NCBI RefSeq assembly: GCF_964019755.1
Contig: NZ_OZ026469.1
Coordinates: 992,001 to 1,056,000, forward strand
Direction: 5' to 3'
Source of the DNA: Spiroplasma endosymbiont of Polydrusus cervinus
Lineage (GTDB): Bacteria; Bacillota_I; Bacilli_A; Mycoplasmatales; Mycoplasmataceae
DNA: 64,000 bases
Shown: positions 52,082 through 62,544 of the stretch, piece by piece
Position numbering within the stretch: the first letter of the stretch is position 1
Layout: each line of letters starts with the position of its first letter
Position numbers and translations under genes: made by a program
Notes under the pieces: model-generated
The model's database searches: none
What the model saw: only the letters and a program-made list of their open reading frames with translations
Told to the model about the DNA's origin: nothing

Positions 52082-52528
52082 GTGCGTAAATATGAAGTTA
52101 TGTATATATTAAATCCTGAAGCAACTAATTTAGATGAATTAGAAAATAAATTACATCAAATTTTAGAAGTTAACGGAGGAAAAATTGAAGAACACGGTAA
52201 ATGAGGAATTAAGGACTTATCATATCCTATTAAAAAGAAAAAAAGGGGATATTATGGAATATTAATTGTTAATACAACATCAGAGAACATTGATGAATTT
52301 GTTCGAATTAGTCATATTGAACAAGATGTTTTACGAATCTTAGTAATTAATACCGAAAAAGAAAAAGGTTATATTCAATCAACTGTTTATGCAAAAACAG
52401 AAGTTAAGAATGATAAACCAGACCGTGATCGTAAACCAGGAAATAAAAGACCAGATTACAAACGTCATGAACAATATTCAGAAGGTGAAGAGCCAAAAGC
52501 AGATAAACCAACTGAAACAAAAGAATAA
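52082..52528 (+). CDS. rpsF: 30S ribosomal protein S6
   Basis: 148 aa with GTG start at 52082 after AAAAGGAGG. MRKYEVMYILNPEA is the S6 N-terminus; LSYPIKKKKRGYYGILIVNT and DVLRILVINTEKE complete the fold. The C-terminus after residue ~105 is an unusual charged tail (DRDRKPGNKRPDYKRHEQYS) ending in Glu/Lys, common in mollicutes. First gene of rpsF-ssb-rpsR; TGA (GKWGIKDL) is Trp. Confidence 0.96.
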
Positions 52529-52546
52529 GAGGAGTGAACAAAAGTT

Positions 52547-52999
52547 ATGTTGAATCGAGTTTCATTAGTAGGAAGACTAGCACGTGATTTAGAATTAAAA
52601 AATTCTGTTAATAATAAACCATTTGTTGCTTTTACATTAGCAGTAAATAATAATTTTAATAATCAAGCCTCATTTATTCCATGCTTTGCTTGGAATAAAA
52701 CAGCTGAAAATATGGCCCGTTATTTAAAAAAAGGATCATTAATCGCTTTGGATGGACGTTTGCAAACTAGAACGGATAATACTAGTGGCCAAATGGTAAC
52801 AATTGTGCAAGTAATCGCTGATATTGTTTCATTCTTAGATTCAAGAGGAACTACAACAGGTGCTCCCTCACCGGCAGCACCTGCGCCAAATACTAATGAT
52901 TTTAATAGCACAACTTTTGATGAACAATTGAAACCACAAGATGATAGCAATAATAATAGTATTAGTTTTGATGGTGATGATGCAATTTTATGAGATTAA
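52547..52999 (+). CDS. ssb: Single-stranded DNA-binding protein
   Basis: 150 aa. OB-fold start MLNRVSLVGRLARDLELKNS, aromatic ssDNA-binding residues and IPCFAWNKTAENMARYLKKG. A Pro/Ala/Asn/Asp-rich linker leads to an acidic tip, FDGDDAILWD, which needs the penultimate TGA (Trp). The usual DDDIPF ending is replaced. AGGAGTGAACAAAAGTT gives the ribosome site. Lies between S6 and S18 as in most Firmicutes. Confidence 0.96.
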
Positions 53000-53017
53000 A
53001 AGGAAAGGAAAATAAAA

Positions 53018-53242
53018 ATGAATCCAAAATTTAAACGTTTTAAAAAACAATGTTATTTTACTAAAAACAAAATAACATATATTGACTATAAAGATATTGA
53101 GTTATTAAAAAAATTAATTTCTGGTAATGGTCAAATTTTACCAAAACGACTTACAGGAACAACAGCTAAAAATCAAAGAATGTTAGCAACAGCAATTAAA
53201 AGAGCTCGTCAAATGGCGTTATTACCATTTGTTATTGATTAA
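53018..53242 (+). CDS. rpsR: 30S ribosomal protein S18
   Basis: 74 aa, AAAGGAAAGGAA upstream. [20 protein letters not shown], the characteristic [11 protein letters not shown] and [15 protein letters not shown]. Binds S6 on the platform. Last gene of the operon; a copy of the MITE-like repeat follows. Confidence 0.97.
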   Translation: MNPKFKRFKKQCYFTKNKITYIDYKDIELLKKLISGNGQILPKRLTGTTAKNQRMLATAIKRARQMALLPFVID

Positions 53243-53261
53243 AAAAATACTTACTTTTGTG

Positions 53262-53352
53262 GAATGCCCCCTATATAGTAGACACAAAAATAAAAACATT
53301 TGTGTAAACTAGAAATGGGGTGAATTTTATTATGAAAAAAATTCATAGAAAG
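53262..53352. other. Possible transposase 5' remnant
   Basis: Contains CCCCCTATATAGTAGACAC, then AGAAATGGGGTGA and an ATG (53332) starting MKKIHRKCKW before a TAA. Looks like the first codons and end sequence of an IS, cut by repeat copy C. Weak evidence. Confidence 0.25.
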
Positions 53353-53360
53353 TGTAAGTG

Positions 53361-53624
53361 GTAAATACCAAATCATAAAAAGTTAACTATTAATTTAGTT
53401 AAATTTTTTAAGTTAATTTTTAAGTTAATTATAGGAGGTTGAAATTATGCAAATAAAGCAATATTTAATTTTGCGGTCGTTAGTAAAAAAGTATGGTAAA
53501 GATATTGTTATTAATACTGTCAATAAGATTGCAAATGATATTGAAATTAAAAAATAAAGAATAAATTATCCCGCGCAATTTACAATCTTCAATTAACTTT
53601 TTATGATTTAGTTTTACAGTATAC
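53361..53624. repeat. MITE-like element, copy C (most complete)
   Basis: Left end TGGTAAATACCAAATCATAA and AAAGTTAA; right end TTAACTTTTTATGATTTAGT then TTTACAGTATAC. The ends are imperfect ~26-bp inverted repeats (AAATCATAAAAAGTTAA core). Inside: a hairpin, AGGAGG and the 36-aa ORF. Confidence 0.85.
53447..53557 (+). CDS. 36-aa peptide of the MITE-like element (copy C)
   Basis: Same peptide as copy B; one silent change in the Lys codons before the stop (AAA for AAG). AGGAGG spaced eight bases. See the finding on this element. Confidence 0.6.
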   Translation: MQIKQYLILRSLVKKYGKDIVINTVNKIANDIEIKK

Positions 53625-53774
53625 AAGTTTTATCTGTTGTATTTATTTTATTCTTTTCTTTTAGTTCTTTTAATTCTTCGGGTGTATATTCTGCTACATT
53701 ATTACAAGCAACTAAACTGGTTGTACTTATTCCAATTAAAGTGATTGTTATTAAGGAGACTAATATTTTTTCAT
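53625..53774 (-). pseudogene. Phage-borne lipoprotein (copy T), frameshifted and truncated
   Basis: Counterpart of 13816. ATG at 53774, but the A7 run after ATG has lost one A, giving MKKY and a stop. Restored, it reads MKKILVSLITITLIGIST with lipobox LVAC and EYTPEELKEL, and is then cut off by repeat copy C. Confidence 0.8.
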
Positions 53775-53789
53775 TTAATTATTTTTTTA

Positions 53790-54632
53790 TTATCAATTAA
53801 GTGAATCTATTGAATTAGAATAATTAACATCTATATTTCCAATATAAACAGTTAAATCAGAAGAATTAATAGTTGCTTTGTTATTATTAATATTTTCAAC
53901 TTTTATTTTATCAATATCTACCCGTGGATTTAATTCTTTTATTTTATCTTTAATTTGATTATCTGTTGGTATACTTAGACCATTAGTTTTTATTACACCC
54001 AAATTATTATTTTTTATATAAAAACCTAGTCGTAAGGTATATTTAACATCTGTTTCACCAGTATAAACGTTTATATCATTTGAAGCAATTTTAGAAGACT
54101 GTGTACTAAGTAGTTTAATATTAATTTTTGAAATGTTTAATGACGGAAATAATTTTTTTAATTTATCTTTAATTTGTATTTCACTTATATTTACAATATT
54201 TTGTTTACCCTCCTCATTATCAATTATTTGACCTAAACTAGCATTATTTGGAATTATAGTATTTAAATCAACAGATTTATCAATTATAAAATTAATTGTT
54301 TTCGTATTACTAAAACCAGTTAGAGTGATTACCGCGCTATTTTCAGTAATTTTTGTAACATTAATGTTATTAATATTTAATTGAGGATTTAATTCTTTTA
54401 CTTTATTTTTGATTTGTTTTTCAGTTGGTCTGTCAGCTCCATTAGTTTTAAATATATGTTTAGTTTGATTGTTTTTTGTGTCTCTTTTATTTTTATTTAT
54501 ATTTAAACCTGTTCAATTTAATTCAGATAAATCTTTAATAGTATTTTTTTGATAAGGAATATCAGCAATCATTATTGGCACACCAGTTCCACTAATTGTT
54601 AATATGCTTAATAAGCTTAGTAATTTTTTCAT
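53790..54632 (-). CDS. Phage-borne secreted surface protein with ~80-aa repeats (copy T)
   Basis: 280 aa. Nearly identical to the L gene at 12712 but exactly 82 codons shorter: it jumps from the third repeat's KDKIKEL to the NPRVDIDKIKV of the last repeat. ATG at 54632 after AAAGGGAG. Antisense to the T capsid operon. Preceded by the (TA)n promoter at 54667-54699. Apparently intact. Confidence 0.8.
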
Positions 54633-54666
54633 ACTTATATTTCTCCCTTTTTCAATTTCTATTGAC

Positions 54667-54699
54667 ATTATATATATATATATATATATATACAAGCAA
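54667..54699 (-). promoter_or_regulatory. Promoter with (TA)n spacer for the T surface-protein gene
   Basis: Minus strand TTGCTT (54694-54699), 21-base G-(TA)n spacer, TATAAT (54667-54672); same geometry as copy L. Confidence 0.65.
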
Positions 54700-54810
54700 A
54701 ATTATTAATTATTTTAAAAATTTTATCTTGTTAAATAACCATTATCACGCGTTTTAAGACCTAAAATGGTAATAAAATATATTAAGTTTAGTATTTATGT
54801 ATAAAAAGTA

Positions 54811-54838
54811 TTGTATTAGTAAAATAATAGTATATAAT
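54811..54838 (+). promoter_or_regulatory. Late promoter of scaffold-capsid operon (copy T)
   Basis: TTGTAT, 16 bases, TATAAT, as in L and M, followed by the same two leader hairpins. Confidence 0.65.
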
Positions 54839-54926
54839 TAATTTATAGATTTAATCTTTTTCCGTAAAAAAGAGTTATGCTAACTTGTTAATCGAACAAG
54901 AATAAAAAAAAGAGGAGTTTATAAAA

Positions 54927-55380
54927 ATGGTACTTACAAAAGAACAATTAATCGAACAAGGTTTAAGTGAAGGGATTGCGGAAAATATCTTAAATAAGTT
55001 TAATAATGAAGCAAAACAAATTAGAGAAAGTGTGCAAAAACGCGAAGATGTTATATCAAAAGAAGACTTTATTAAATTATCTAATGAATTAGATGAATTA
55101 AAGGCTTTTAAAGATGTGCCGTCTACTAAAATTGAAGATATTAAAACTAATTTAGAAAAAGTTAGTGGTAGTTCTTTAAATGAAAACTTTAAAAGAATTA
55201 AAACCTGATTTGTTTGTACAAGAACAGCCATCAATTTAACCTGGTAATTTTATTAAAGATATGATTGAAAAATCTTCTGAAAATAAAAATGATGAAATTG
55301 AAACTATTAAAGAAAAAGGAGCATATACTTCTGATGAAATTAAAAAATTAACTGATTATACACTTAAAAACATTAGATAA
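54927..55380 (+). pseudogene. Scaffold-like protein (copy T), 8-bp deletion and nonsense
   Basis: Matches the M scaffold up to KVSGSSL. Eight bases are then missing relative to M, shifting the frame; a TAA (TCA changed) follows QPSI in the original frame. The C-terminal DEIKKLTDYTLKNIR is still recognisable. Confidence 0.8.
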
Positions 55381-55395
55381 TAAGGAGTGAATATT

Positions 55396-56764
55396 ATGGC
55401 AACAATTAATTTTCCACAAGTACCTTTTACATTACAAGGTAATACAACAGGGCAAAAAGCCTATGCTGATATGGTTAATGCTTTATTGCGTGGACCTTTA
55501 TATAATGAATACGCAAGTATTATGCAATATGCAACTGCAACAACCCAACAAGTCGCGTGATTACCAAATGCTGGTCAAGCATTATTATATAATTTAACTC
55601 ATCGTGTGGTATGACAAGATGATTATGCATTACCAAATGGTGGAACAACTCAAACTATGGGATTAACAAGAATTCCAGTTCCTATTGATAAAAGATTTAA
55701 TTTAAAATTAATGAATGAAGCATTTGATTTAGCATTAATATAACAAAATATTAAAAATGGTGTTATTGCTAACGCTATTTCTAGTGTTGTACAGAATAAA
55801 TTTGTTAACTTAGAGTGTGAATTAATTCAGAGGATTTATGATTATTGTTTAGCAGATGGTCAATATCAAGTTATTCCATTTCGTAGTTATACAGCAGAAA
55901 ATGAGAATGATGCAAATAAAACATTCTTTACATTAAATGAAACTTTGATTGAATTAACTAATCAAATTAGTAATCTATATTTTGGTTTACCAAGATAAAA
56001 TGTTTATGGTTTTAGGACGACGTGCATATTTAGGGTTAACACCTGCTTATTTAAAAGTAATTGGTTCACAAGCGCAATTAAAATCAATGGTTAATGGTGA
56101 ATTATATGAAAATACAGCAATGGGTATTCCTGTATCTAAAAGTTTTCATTTAGAAAAAACATATACAAAAGGACAAGTTAACCGCGATAAAAGTTATAAT
56201 TTTACTAATGTAAATGGTTTACTTATTAATAAACAAGTATGGGCATATCCAATTAATATGGATACTATTCAACAAGTTTTAGATAATGATACTGCTAACC
56301 CTAAATGAATTGGTAAAGTACAATATGCTACTCCAACTATTTTATATCCAAAAACATCTAAAATTATTTTAGAAAAAGTACCAACACAAGATGAAATTAA
56401 TGCTGCAAAAAGTAATCTAAATAAAACTTTTAGAGTTCCTGTTGATTATGTAATTCCATCATCAAATAAAGTTAATATTAGTAAAATTAATAAAATTGAA
56501 CAACCTAATATTAAAGTAAATAATCCTGTTAGTGTTTCACAAGAAGAATTAAAACCACAATTTAAAAGTGTTGTTTTAAAAGCAGTAAAAACAGTAGATA
56601 ATTCTTTAACTAAAAATGATTTTGATTACTTTATTGAAAGTAAAGGTGAAGAATGACCAATAAATATTACAAATTATAAAACTGTTGAAGTTCAAATTAA
56701 AGGTAAAAACAACGCTACTGGTAAAACAAAGCCTATTGATATAGTAATTAAAAATTCTCAATAA
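55396..56764 (+). pseudogene. Major capsid protein (copy T), broken
   Basis: Same start as M. There is an inserted TTA codon (ALLYNL), a GAA-to-TAA change after LALI (near 55741), and a frameshift at FGLPR near 55993. From 55998 on, the frame is clean, with the L-type C-terminal domain (EELKPQFKSVVLKAVKTVD...GKTKPIDIVIKNSQ). Confidence 0.85.
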
Positions 56765-56767
56765 AAA

Positions 56768-57687
56768 ATGAACTTATTAATATTACGAGTTTTAACTTTA
56801 TTAGCAGAAAATTTAGGCAATAAACTTATAATAAATAAGTTCGTTAATTTAATTAATAAAGTTAATAAGTTTGCTTCATATTATGCTAATCCTTTTCAAA
56901 ATATTACAAATAAAATTGAAGATGTTTATAAGTGATTAAATCCTTATACTTATGTAGATTTAATTAAAAAAGGTCATAAAAAAGAAATTCAACAAATATT
57001 AAGTCAATTAGAAAAAGATAATAATATTAAAAATAGAGAACAATTTAAAAATGAAAATTATCTAAATACTAATTGACAATCTTTAAATAGTAGTTGACTT
57101 GATAGTGGAATGTTTAATATAACAAATAAGTTAACTTTATTAACAGGTAATTTAACTATTTTAATATATACAAAAACAGCAAAAAATCCTAAGTTTTATG
57201 GTCCATATGTTTATCCTAGTGTTCCAGTTGAAATATGAAAATTATTAAGTAATGCTGTATCTAATGCAGGGACTTTATTTTGGCATTATTGATTAAGAAA
57301 ATGATTACCTAGTTATTTAAGAAATTATATTAAAAAAGATTACCACAAGAATTAAAAGAAAAATACTCAAAAGGAAATATTAAATTAACATTATCAACAG
57401 TTCAAAAATTACAACAAATTAAAAGGTTTATTAATAATTTAAAGATTGGGCATTTTAATTTTAATTTTGCTGGTGAAATTAATAATAAAAAATGATATCG
57501 AGAGCGAAAAAGTGATGTTAAAAATATTAAGAATTTATATAAAACACCAGTTAAAAGTATGTTTTATAAAACTAATCAAACTATTAAAAAAATTAAAAAA
57601 GTACAAAGAAAAGTTAATAGTTATAAACCATCTAATTTAAAAAATAAATATCATAATCAATTAAGGGGTATTTTATATGGAAAATAA
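56768..57687 (+). pseudogene. Phage late protein downstream of capsid (copy T), frameshifted
   Basis: Homologue of 34481. One C is missing in AAAAAAGATTACC (near 57336; M has AAAAAACGATTACC), giving a stop shortly after. The remainder, including the basic C-terminus, continues in the other frame to TAA 57685-57687. Confidence 0.8.
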
Positions 57688-59017
57688 TTTAAGTAATTTG
57701 TTATTTATAACAGTTGAAGATGTTAAAGAAAGTAAATTTTGACAACCTATTAATGACCGTAAGCAATCTGCTTATAATGATAATTTAAAAACTAGTTTAT
57801 GAATGGATAGATTATCAGGTGGAACAATTTCAGATAAAATAAATAAAAAAGATTTATTTCCCTGAGTAAAAAAAGATAATACTGGAATAATTGAATATGA
57901 TAAATGATTAAGTTATATTCAATCTGCTTGTTTATTAGCAGTTATGAATTGGTATTTTATTTACCAAAAGGAGTTAATGATTTAACTGGTAGTGCATCAT
58001 TTTCACAAGGTGGAGTTGCTTATTCACAAACTAATGATCCTGAATCAAATGAAAATATTACTCGTGATGTTAAAAATGCTTTAAAATTAGCTGGTGAAAT
58101 AATTGATATTATATCTAGTAAAACAGTTACAAGACCATATAATTATCATTTAGGGAATTATGCTCATCCTTGAGAAGAAGAATATAAATATATAACTAAA
58201 AAAACATTTTATGAAGTATTATTATATTATTTAAAAGAAAGAGTGCAAACTGACAATGCTATTAATATTACTCATCCAGAAATTATTGATTATAGTAAAG
58301 TTGATTATAACGAATATATTAAGATTATTGTTCCGTTTGATAAAGATACTATTTATTTTGATAGTGGAGTTTGAAAAGGCATCATGTGCGATGAAGCCGA
58401 TATTAAAGAATTAAATATTGTTTTGTTAAATTATTTAACATATCGTTATAATTATGACCGTAAATTTCAAGGTGCAAAATACGATGAAAAAGGTAATCCT
58501 AGCAATAAAGCGGCTGAATTACGTCAAAAATTCGAAGATGTTATTGGCGGTTTATTTGAAAACTGAAAATTAGATAATTTTACTTCTTTAAATGATAATG
58601 CTGTCAAAAGATTTAAACAAGTGATATACATGTTATCAAATTATACATATAGTAAATATGCGATTAATAAAGGTTATAATGATGATGTTAAATTGTTTTA
58701 TCCTTATTATTTTGAATTAATATCTAATCCACGAGAATTAGAAACTGGATATTGAATTTTTGAACATTACAAAGTTAAATTAAATTCATCATATTTTAAT
58801 TTTACTGGTGGGGACCTGCTACGCTAACTCCAATAAATTATTGAGAAAAGGTTTATTCTGATGATCAACCATTTAAAGAAGTTTATATTAAATATTGTTT
58901 TGTAGTTTGGCGTAGTGATACAAGTAATAATTGAAGAATTATTAAATTTTTGAATGATACAAATAGTAAAAAAGAATTAGATAGTTATGGTAGATATAAA
59001 CTTATTTTTAAAGATAT
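57677..59017 (+). pseudogene. Tail-fibre/appendage protein (copy T), frameshifted and IS-truncated
   Basis: Matches the M fibre to AVMNWY, where a short insertion (near 57955) shifts the frame. It is clean again from LPKGVNDLTGSASFS through YIKIIVPFDKDTIYF. It then has a T-specific C-terminus: GVWKGIMCDEADIKELN, a TGG to FELISNPRELETGYWIF region, and after another shift near 58815 the module CFVVWRSDTSNNWRIIKFLND shared with the L lipoprotein. The gene is cut by the IS3 end at 59018. Confidence 0.8.
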
Positions 59018-59067
59018 TAGACTGCACCCAAAAAAGTAAGTAAAGAAAAAAAGTCTTTGCTAAACTT
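59018..59067 (+). mobile_element. 5' end of an interrupted IS3-type copy
   Basis: TAGACTGCACCC and the following leader to TAAACTT. The rest of this copy resumes at 60297, after the nested full-length copy. Confidence 0.85.
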
Positions 59068-59137
59068 TAGACTGCACCCAAAAAAGTAAGTAAAGAAAAA
59101 AAGTCTTTGCTAAACTTTAAAGGAGGTGCATTTTTAT

Positions 59138-59401
59138 ATGGCAAGAAAAGGACAAAAATTTAATAAATATACAGCATATTTTCGAAAAATGATAGTACAA
59201 GAGGTTAAAAATAATAGTATAAGTTTTATTGCAAAAAAATATCAAATTAATAAAAAAACTGTTGCTTCATGGTATGAAAATTTTAAGAAAGGAATTTTAA
59301 ACACCAATAAAGGTTCAAAAGAATCATTTGAAAAAAGAGATTTAAACTATTACAAAGTTAGGTATGAATTACTAAAAAAGCTTCATGACTTTTACAATTA
59401 A
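59138..59401 (+). CDS. IS3-type OrfA
   Basis: 87 aa, ATG at 59138, nine bases after AGGAGGTGC. HTH as in the 19169 copy. Slippery heptamer A6G at 59374-59380 directs -1 frameshifting. Confidence 0.88.
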   Translation: MARKGQKFNKYTAYFRKMIVQEVKNNSISFIAKKYQINKKTVASWYENFKKGILNTNKGSKESFEKRDLNYYKVRYELLKKLHDFYN

Positions 59402-60258
59402 ATAAAAGAAAAATTGTATCTTTTATCAAAGAAAACATTAATAAATATCCACTAAATTTATTACTTGATATAACAGATTTAAAGCGTAGTTATTGAGATA
59501 AATATAAAAATTATTCAAGTAATGGTAAGGATAGCGAATCATTAAAAAATATTGTAAAAGTCTATGAAGAAAATTTAAAACAATTTGGTTATCGTCGAAT
59601 TACCAAATATTTAAAAGAAGATTATGGCATTGTTTATAATGCTAAGAAAGTATTGCGAATTATGAAAGAAAATAATATTCAAGCTGAATATGTAAAGCGT
59701 ATGCGTAGAAAAATATTAATAAAACAAAATAGAAATAAAAATATAATTAAATATCCTGATTTAGTAAATCGTAATTTTAATGATATTAAAGAAAGATTTT
59801 CAATTTTATTTACTGATGTAACTTATTTAATTTGAAATGGTAAAAAACATTATCAATCAACAATACTTGATGGATATACTAAAGAAATTATTGATGTAAA
59901 ATGATCAAAATTTAATAATAACAAACTTGTAATTGATAATTTAAATGATGCAATTAATAAAATTAAAAAAATAAAAAAAGATTTAAATAAAATAATAATT
60001 CATTCAGATCACGGATATCAATATACATCTAAAGATTACAATAGTAAATGTTTAGATAACAAAATTATAATTTCAATGGGTAAAAATTATCATTGTGCAG
60101 ACAACATTATTATTGAAAGTTTTCATTCATTACTTAAAAAAGGAACAACCCATAATAAAAATTATAAATCTCATAATGAATATATTAATGATGTTAAAAA
60201 ATGAAATAAATGATATTCAAACCAAAAAGAAAAATATATAATAAATGAAAGTTTGTAA
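59374..60258 (+). CDS. IS3-type OrfB, DDE transposase domain
   Basis: Intact frame from the heptamer to TAA 60256-60258, with LFTDVTYLIW, IIHSDHGYQYTS and IIIESFHSLLKKG carrying D, D and E. Functional-looking; produced as OrfAB. Confidence 0.88.
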
Positions 60259-60296
60259 ACCTTTTTATTAATACTTACTAAACAGGGTGCAGTCTA

Positions 60297-61474
60297 CTTT
60301 AAAGGAGGTGTATTTTTATATGGCAAGAAAAGGACAAAAATTTAATAAATATACAGCATATTTTCGAAAAATGATAGTACACGAGGTTAAAAATAATAGT
60401 ATAAGTTTTATTGCAAAAAAATATCAAATTAATAAAAAAACTGTTGCTTCATGGTATGAAAATTTTAAGAAAGGAATTTTAAACACCAATAAAGGTCCAA
60501 AAGAATCATTTGAAAAAAGAGATTTAAACTATTACAAAGTTAGGTATGAATTACTAAAAAAGCTTCATGGCTTTTACAATTAAATAAAAGAAAAATTGTA
60601 TCTTTTATCAAAGAAAACATTAATAAATATCCACTAAATTTATTACTTGATATAACAGATTTAAAGCATAGTTATTGAAATAAATATAAAAATTATTCAA
60701 GTAATGGTAAGGATAGCGAATCATTAAAAATATTGTAAAAGTCTATGAAGAAAATTTAAAACAATTTGGTTATCGTCGAATTACCAAATATTTAAAAGAA
60801 GATTATGGCATTGTTTATAATGCTAAAAAGTATTGCGAATTATGAAAGAAAATAATATTCAAGCTGAATATGTAAAGCGTATGCATAGAAAAATATTAAT
60901 AAAACAAAATAGAAATAAAAATATAATTAAATATCCTGATTTAGTAAATCGTAATTTTAATGATATTAAAGAAAGATTTTCAATTTTATTTACTGATGTA
61001 ACTTATTTAATTTGAAATGGTAAAAAACATTATCAATCAACAATACTTGATGGATATACTAAAGAAATTATTGATGTAAAATGATCAAAATTTAATAATA
61101 ACAAACTTGTAATTTATAATTTAAATAATGCAATTAATAAAATTAAAAAAATAAAAAAAGATTTAAATAAAACAATAATTCATTCAGATCACGGATATCA
61201 ATATACATCTAAAGATTACAATAGTAAATGTTTAGATAACAAAATTATAATTTCAATGGGTAAAAATTATCATTGTGCAGACAACATTATTATTGAAAGT
61301 TTTCATTCATTACTTAAAAAAGGAACAATCCATAATAAAAATTATAAATCTCATAATGAATATATTAATGATGTTAAAAAATGAAATAAATGATATTCAA
61401 ACCAAAAAGAAAAATATATAATAAATGAAAGTTTGTAAACCTTTTTATTAATACTTACTAAACAGAGTGTAGAC
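60297..61474 (+). mobile_element. Remainder of the interrupted IS3-type copy, degenerate
   Basis: Starts at CTTTAAAGGAGGTG and includes orfA (60320-60583) with an intact A6G heptamer. orfB has single-base losses (TTAAAAATATTG near 60731 and GCTAAAAAGTATTG near 60820) that break it. The right end is altered (GAGTGTAGACTGC). Confidence 0.85.
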
Positions 61475-61478
61475 TGCA

Positions 61479-62141
61479 AGTAGTAATCAAAAAAATGACA
61501 AAGCAAGCATTACTAATTTTATAGATAAAATTTTTAAATTAATGGATACTTATGAAATTAACGAAGATACTAAAATTTTAATATTACGCGATGGTGACCG
61601 TTGAATTAAAAAAATTTACAAAGCAATAAAAGAAAAATACAAAAACAGGATTCTATCATATAGTTTGGATAAATTTCATTTAATAAATAGATTTAAACAA
61701 TTATTTCCCTATCGTAGAAGAAATAAAATTCACAGATTAAAATATAATTGAGCAAAAAAATTTTTCTTTGCTGGATATCATGAAGCATTATTAAATTTAT
61801 TAAATTCTAATTTACCTTATGTTTTTGGAAATAAAAAGGGATTTTTATTACAAACTATTAAATTAATTGAAAATAATGAAGCGGGTGTTAAAAACCAAGC
61901 ATTAGAATATAATATTGGTTGTCACATGGAAGGTGATATTTCACATTACATTAAAGCTGTTAAAGGGCGTGGAGCAAAAATATATTGTAAAGAAACATTT
62001 AACAATATGTTAATTGTTTCAATATTAAGACTTAATAATAAAGCTAATAAAACTAATGAAGAAGAAATTGAATTTAATATTTTTAATTTAAATCAACTTC
62101 AAAGTTTAAATTATTTTCAAAACAAGTTTTTATTTATTTAA
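61479..62141 (+). pseudogene. UPF0236/ISLre2-like transposase, C-terminal fragment
   Basis: 221 codons open from the IS3 border to TAA 62141. ILRDGDRWIKKIY, YSLDKFHLINRFKQLFPYRR, a helical stretch, then the Cys/His-type EYNIGCHMEGDISHYIKAVKGRGAKIY. This is the pattern of the transposase-like protein found in mycoplasma ICEs (Mbov_0401 type); family call from memory. The N-terminal half is missing. Confidence 0.65.
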
Positions 62142-62391
62142 TCAAAAACTTTAAAAAATTAATTAATGTAATTTAAAAAAGTATTTTTTTAGTTTGTCAA
62201 AATTCATAATTTTAGAAAATATTTTTTAACTAAAAATTATATTTTTAAAAAAGTTGAATTTTTTATAAATTTTGTTATCATTTAAGTATAAACGAAACTT
62301 AATTTGTTTCTAATTGTTTATTTTTTTATTAAAACCTCAAAATAATATATACTACCTTTTTTATTTTTTGGTGTAGAATTAATATTGATGT
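62142..62391. other. Non-coding AT-rich region downstream of the transposase remnant
   Basis: Poly-A/T tracts; TTTTTAGTTTGTCAAAATTC resembles an element end. No frame supported. Confidence 0.3.
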
Positions 62392-62526
62392 ATAACAGAG
62401 GCTAAAAAGTTACGGGATGACATATTATGAAATAAAAACCAAGATTTATTAATTTTTTTGGAGCAGAAGCAAGGGAAAAAGATAGCAAAGAATTGGTTGC
62501 AAAATGTATACTGTAAAAATTTCTAG
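62392..62526 (+). pseudogene. C-terminal gene remnant ending in the repeat
   Basis: Frame with TGA as Trp: ITEAKKLRDDILWNKNQDLL, then an acidic-basic stretch to NWLQN, running into TGTATACTGTAAAAA (the repeat end) for its last codons and stopping at TAG 62524. No start; probably the tail of a lost chromosomal gene. Weak. Confidence 0.3.
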
Positions 62527-62544
62527 CGAAAGGAGGAAAAGAAG

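Larger units (their letters stand above)
59068..60296 (+). mobile_element. IS3-family element, complete, nested in another copy
   Basis: 1229 bp, ends TAGACTGCACCC and GGGTGCAGTCTA (12-bp perfect inverted repeats). Flanked by a 3-bp CTT duplication (TAAACTT before, CTTTAAAGG after), typical of IS3 insertion. Confidence 0.92.
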
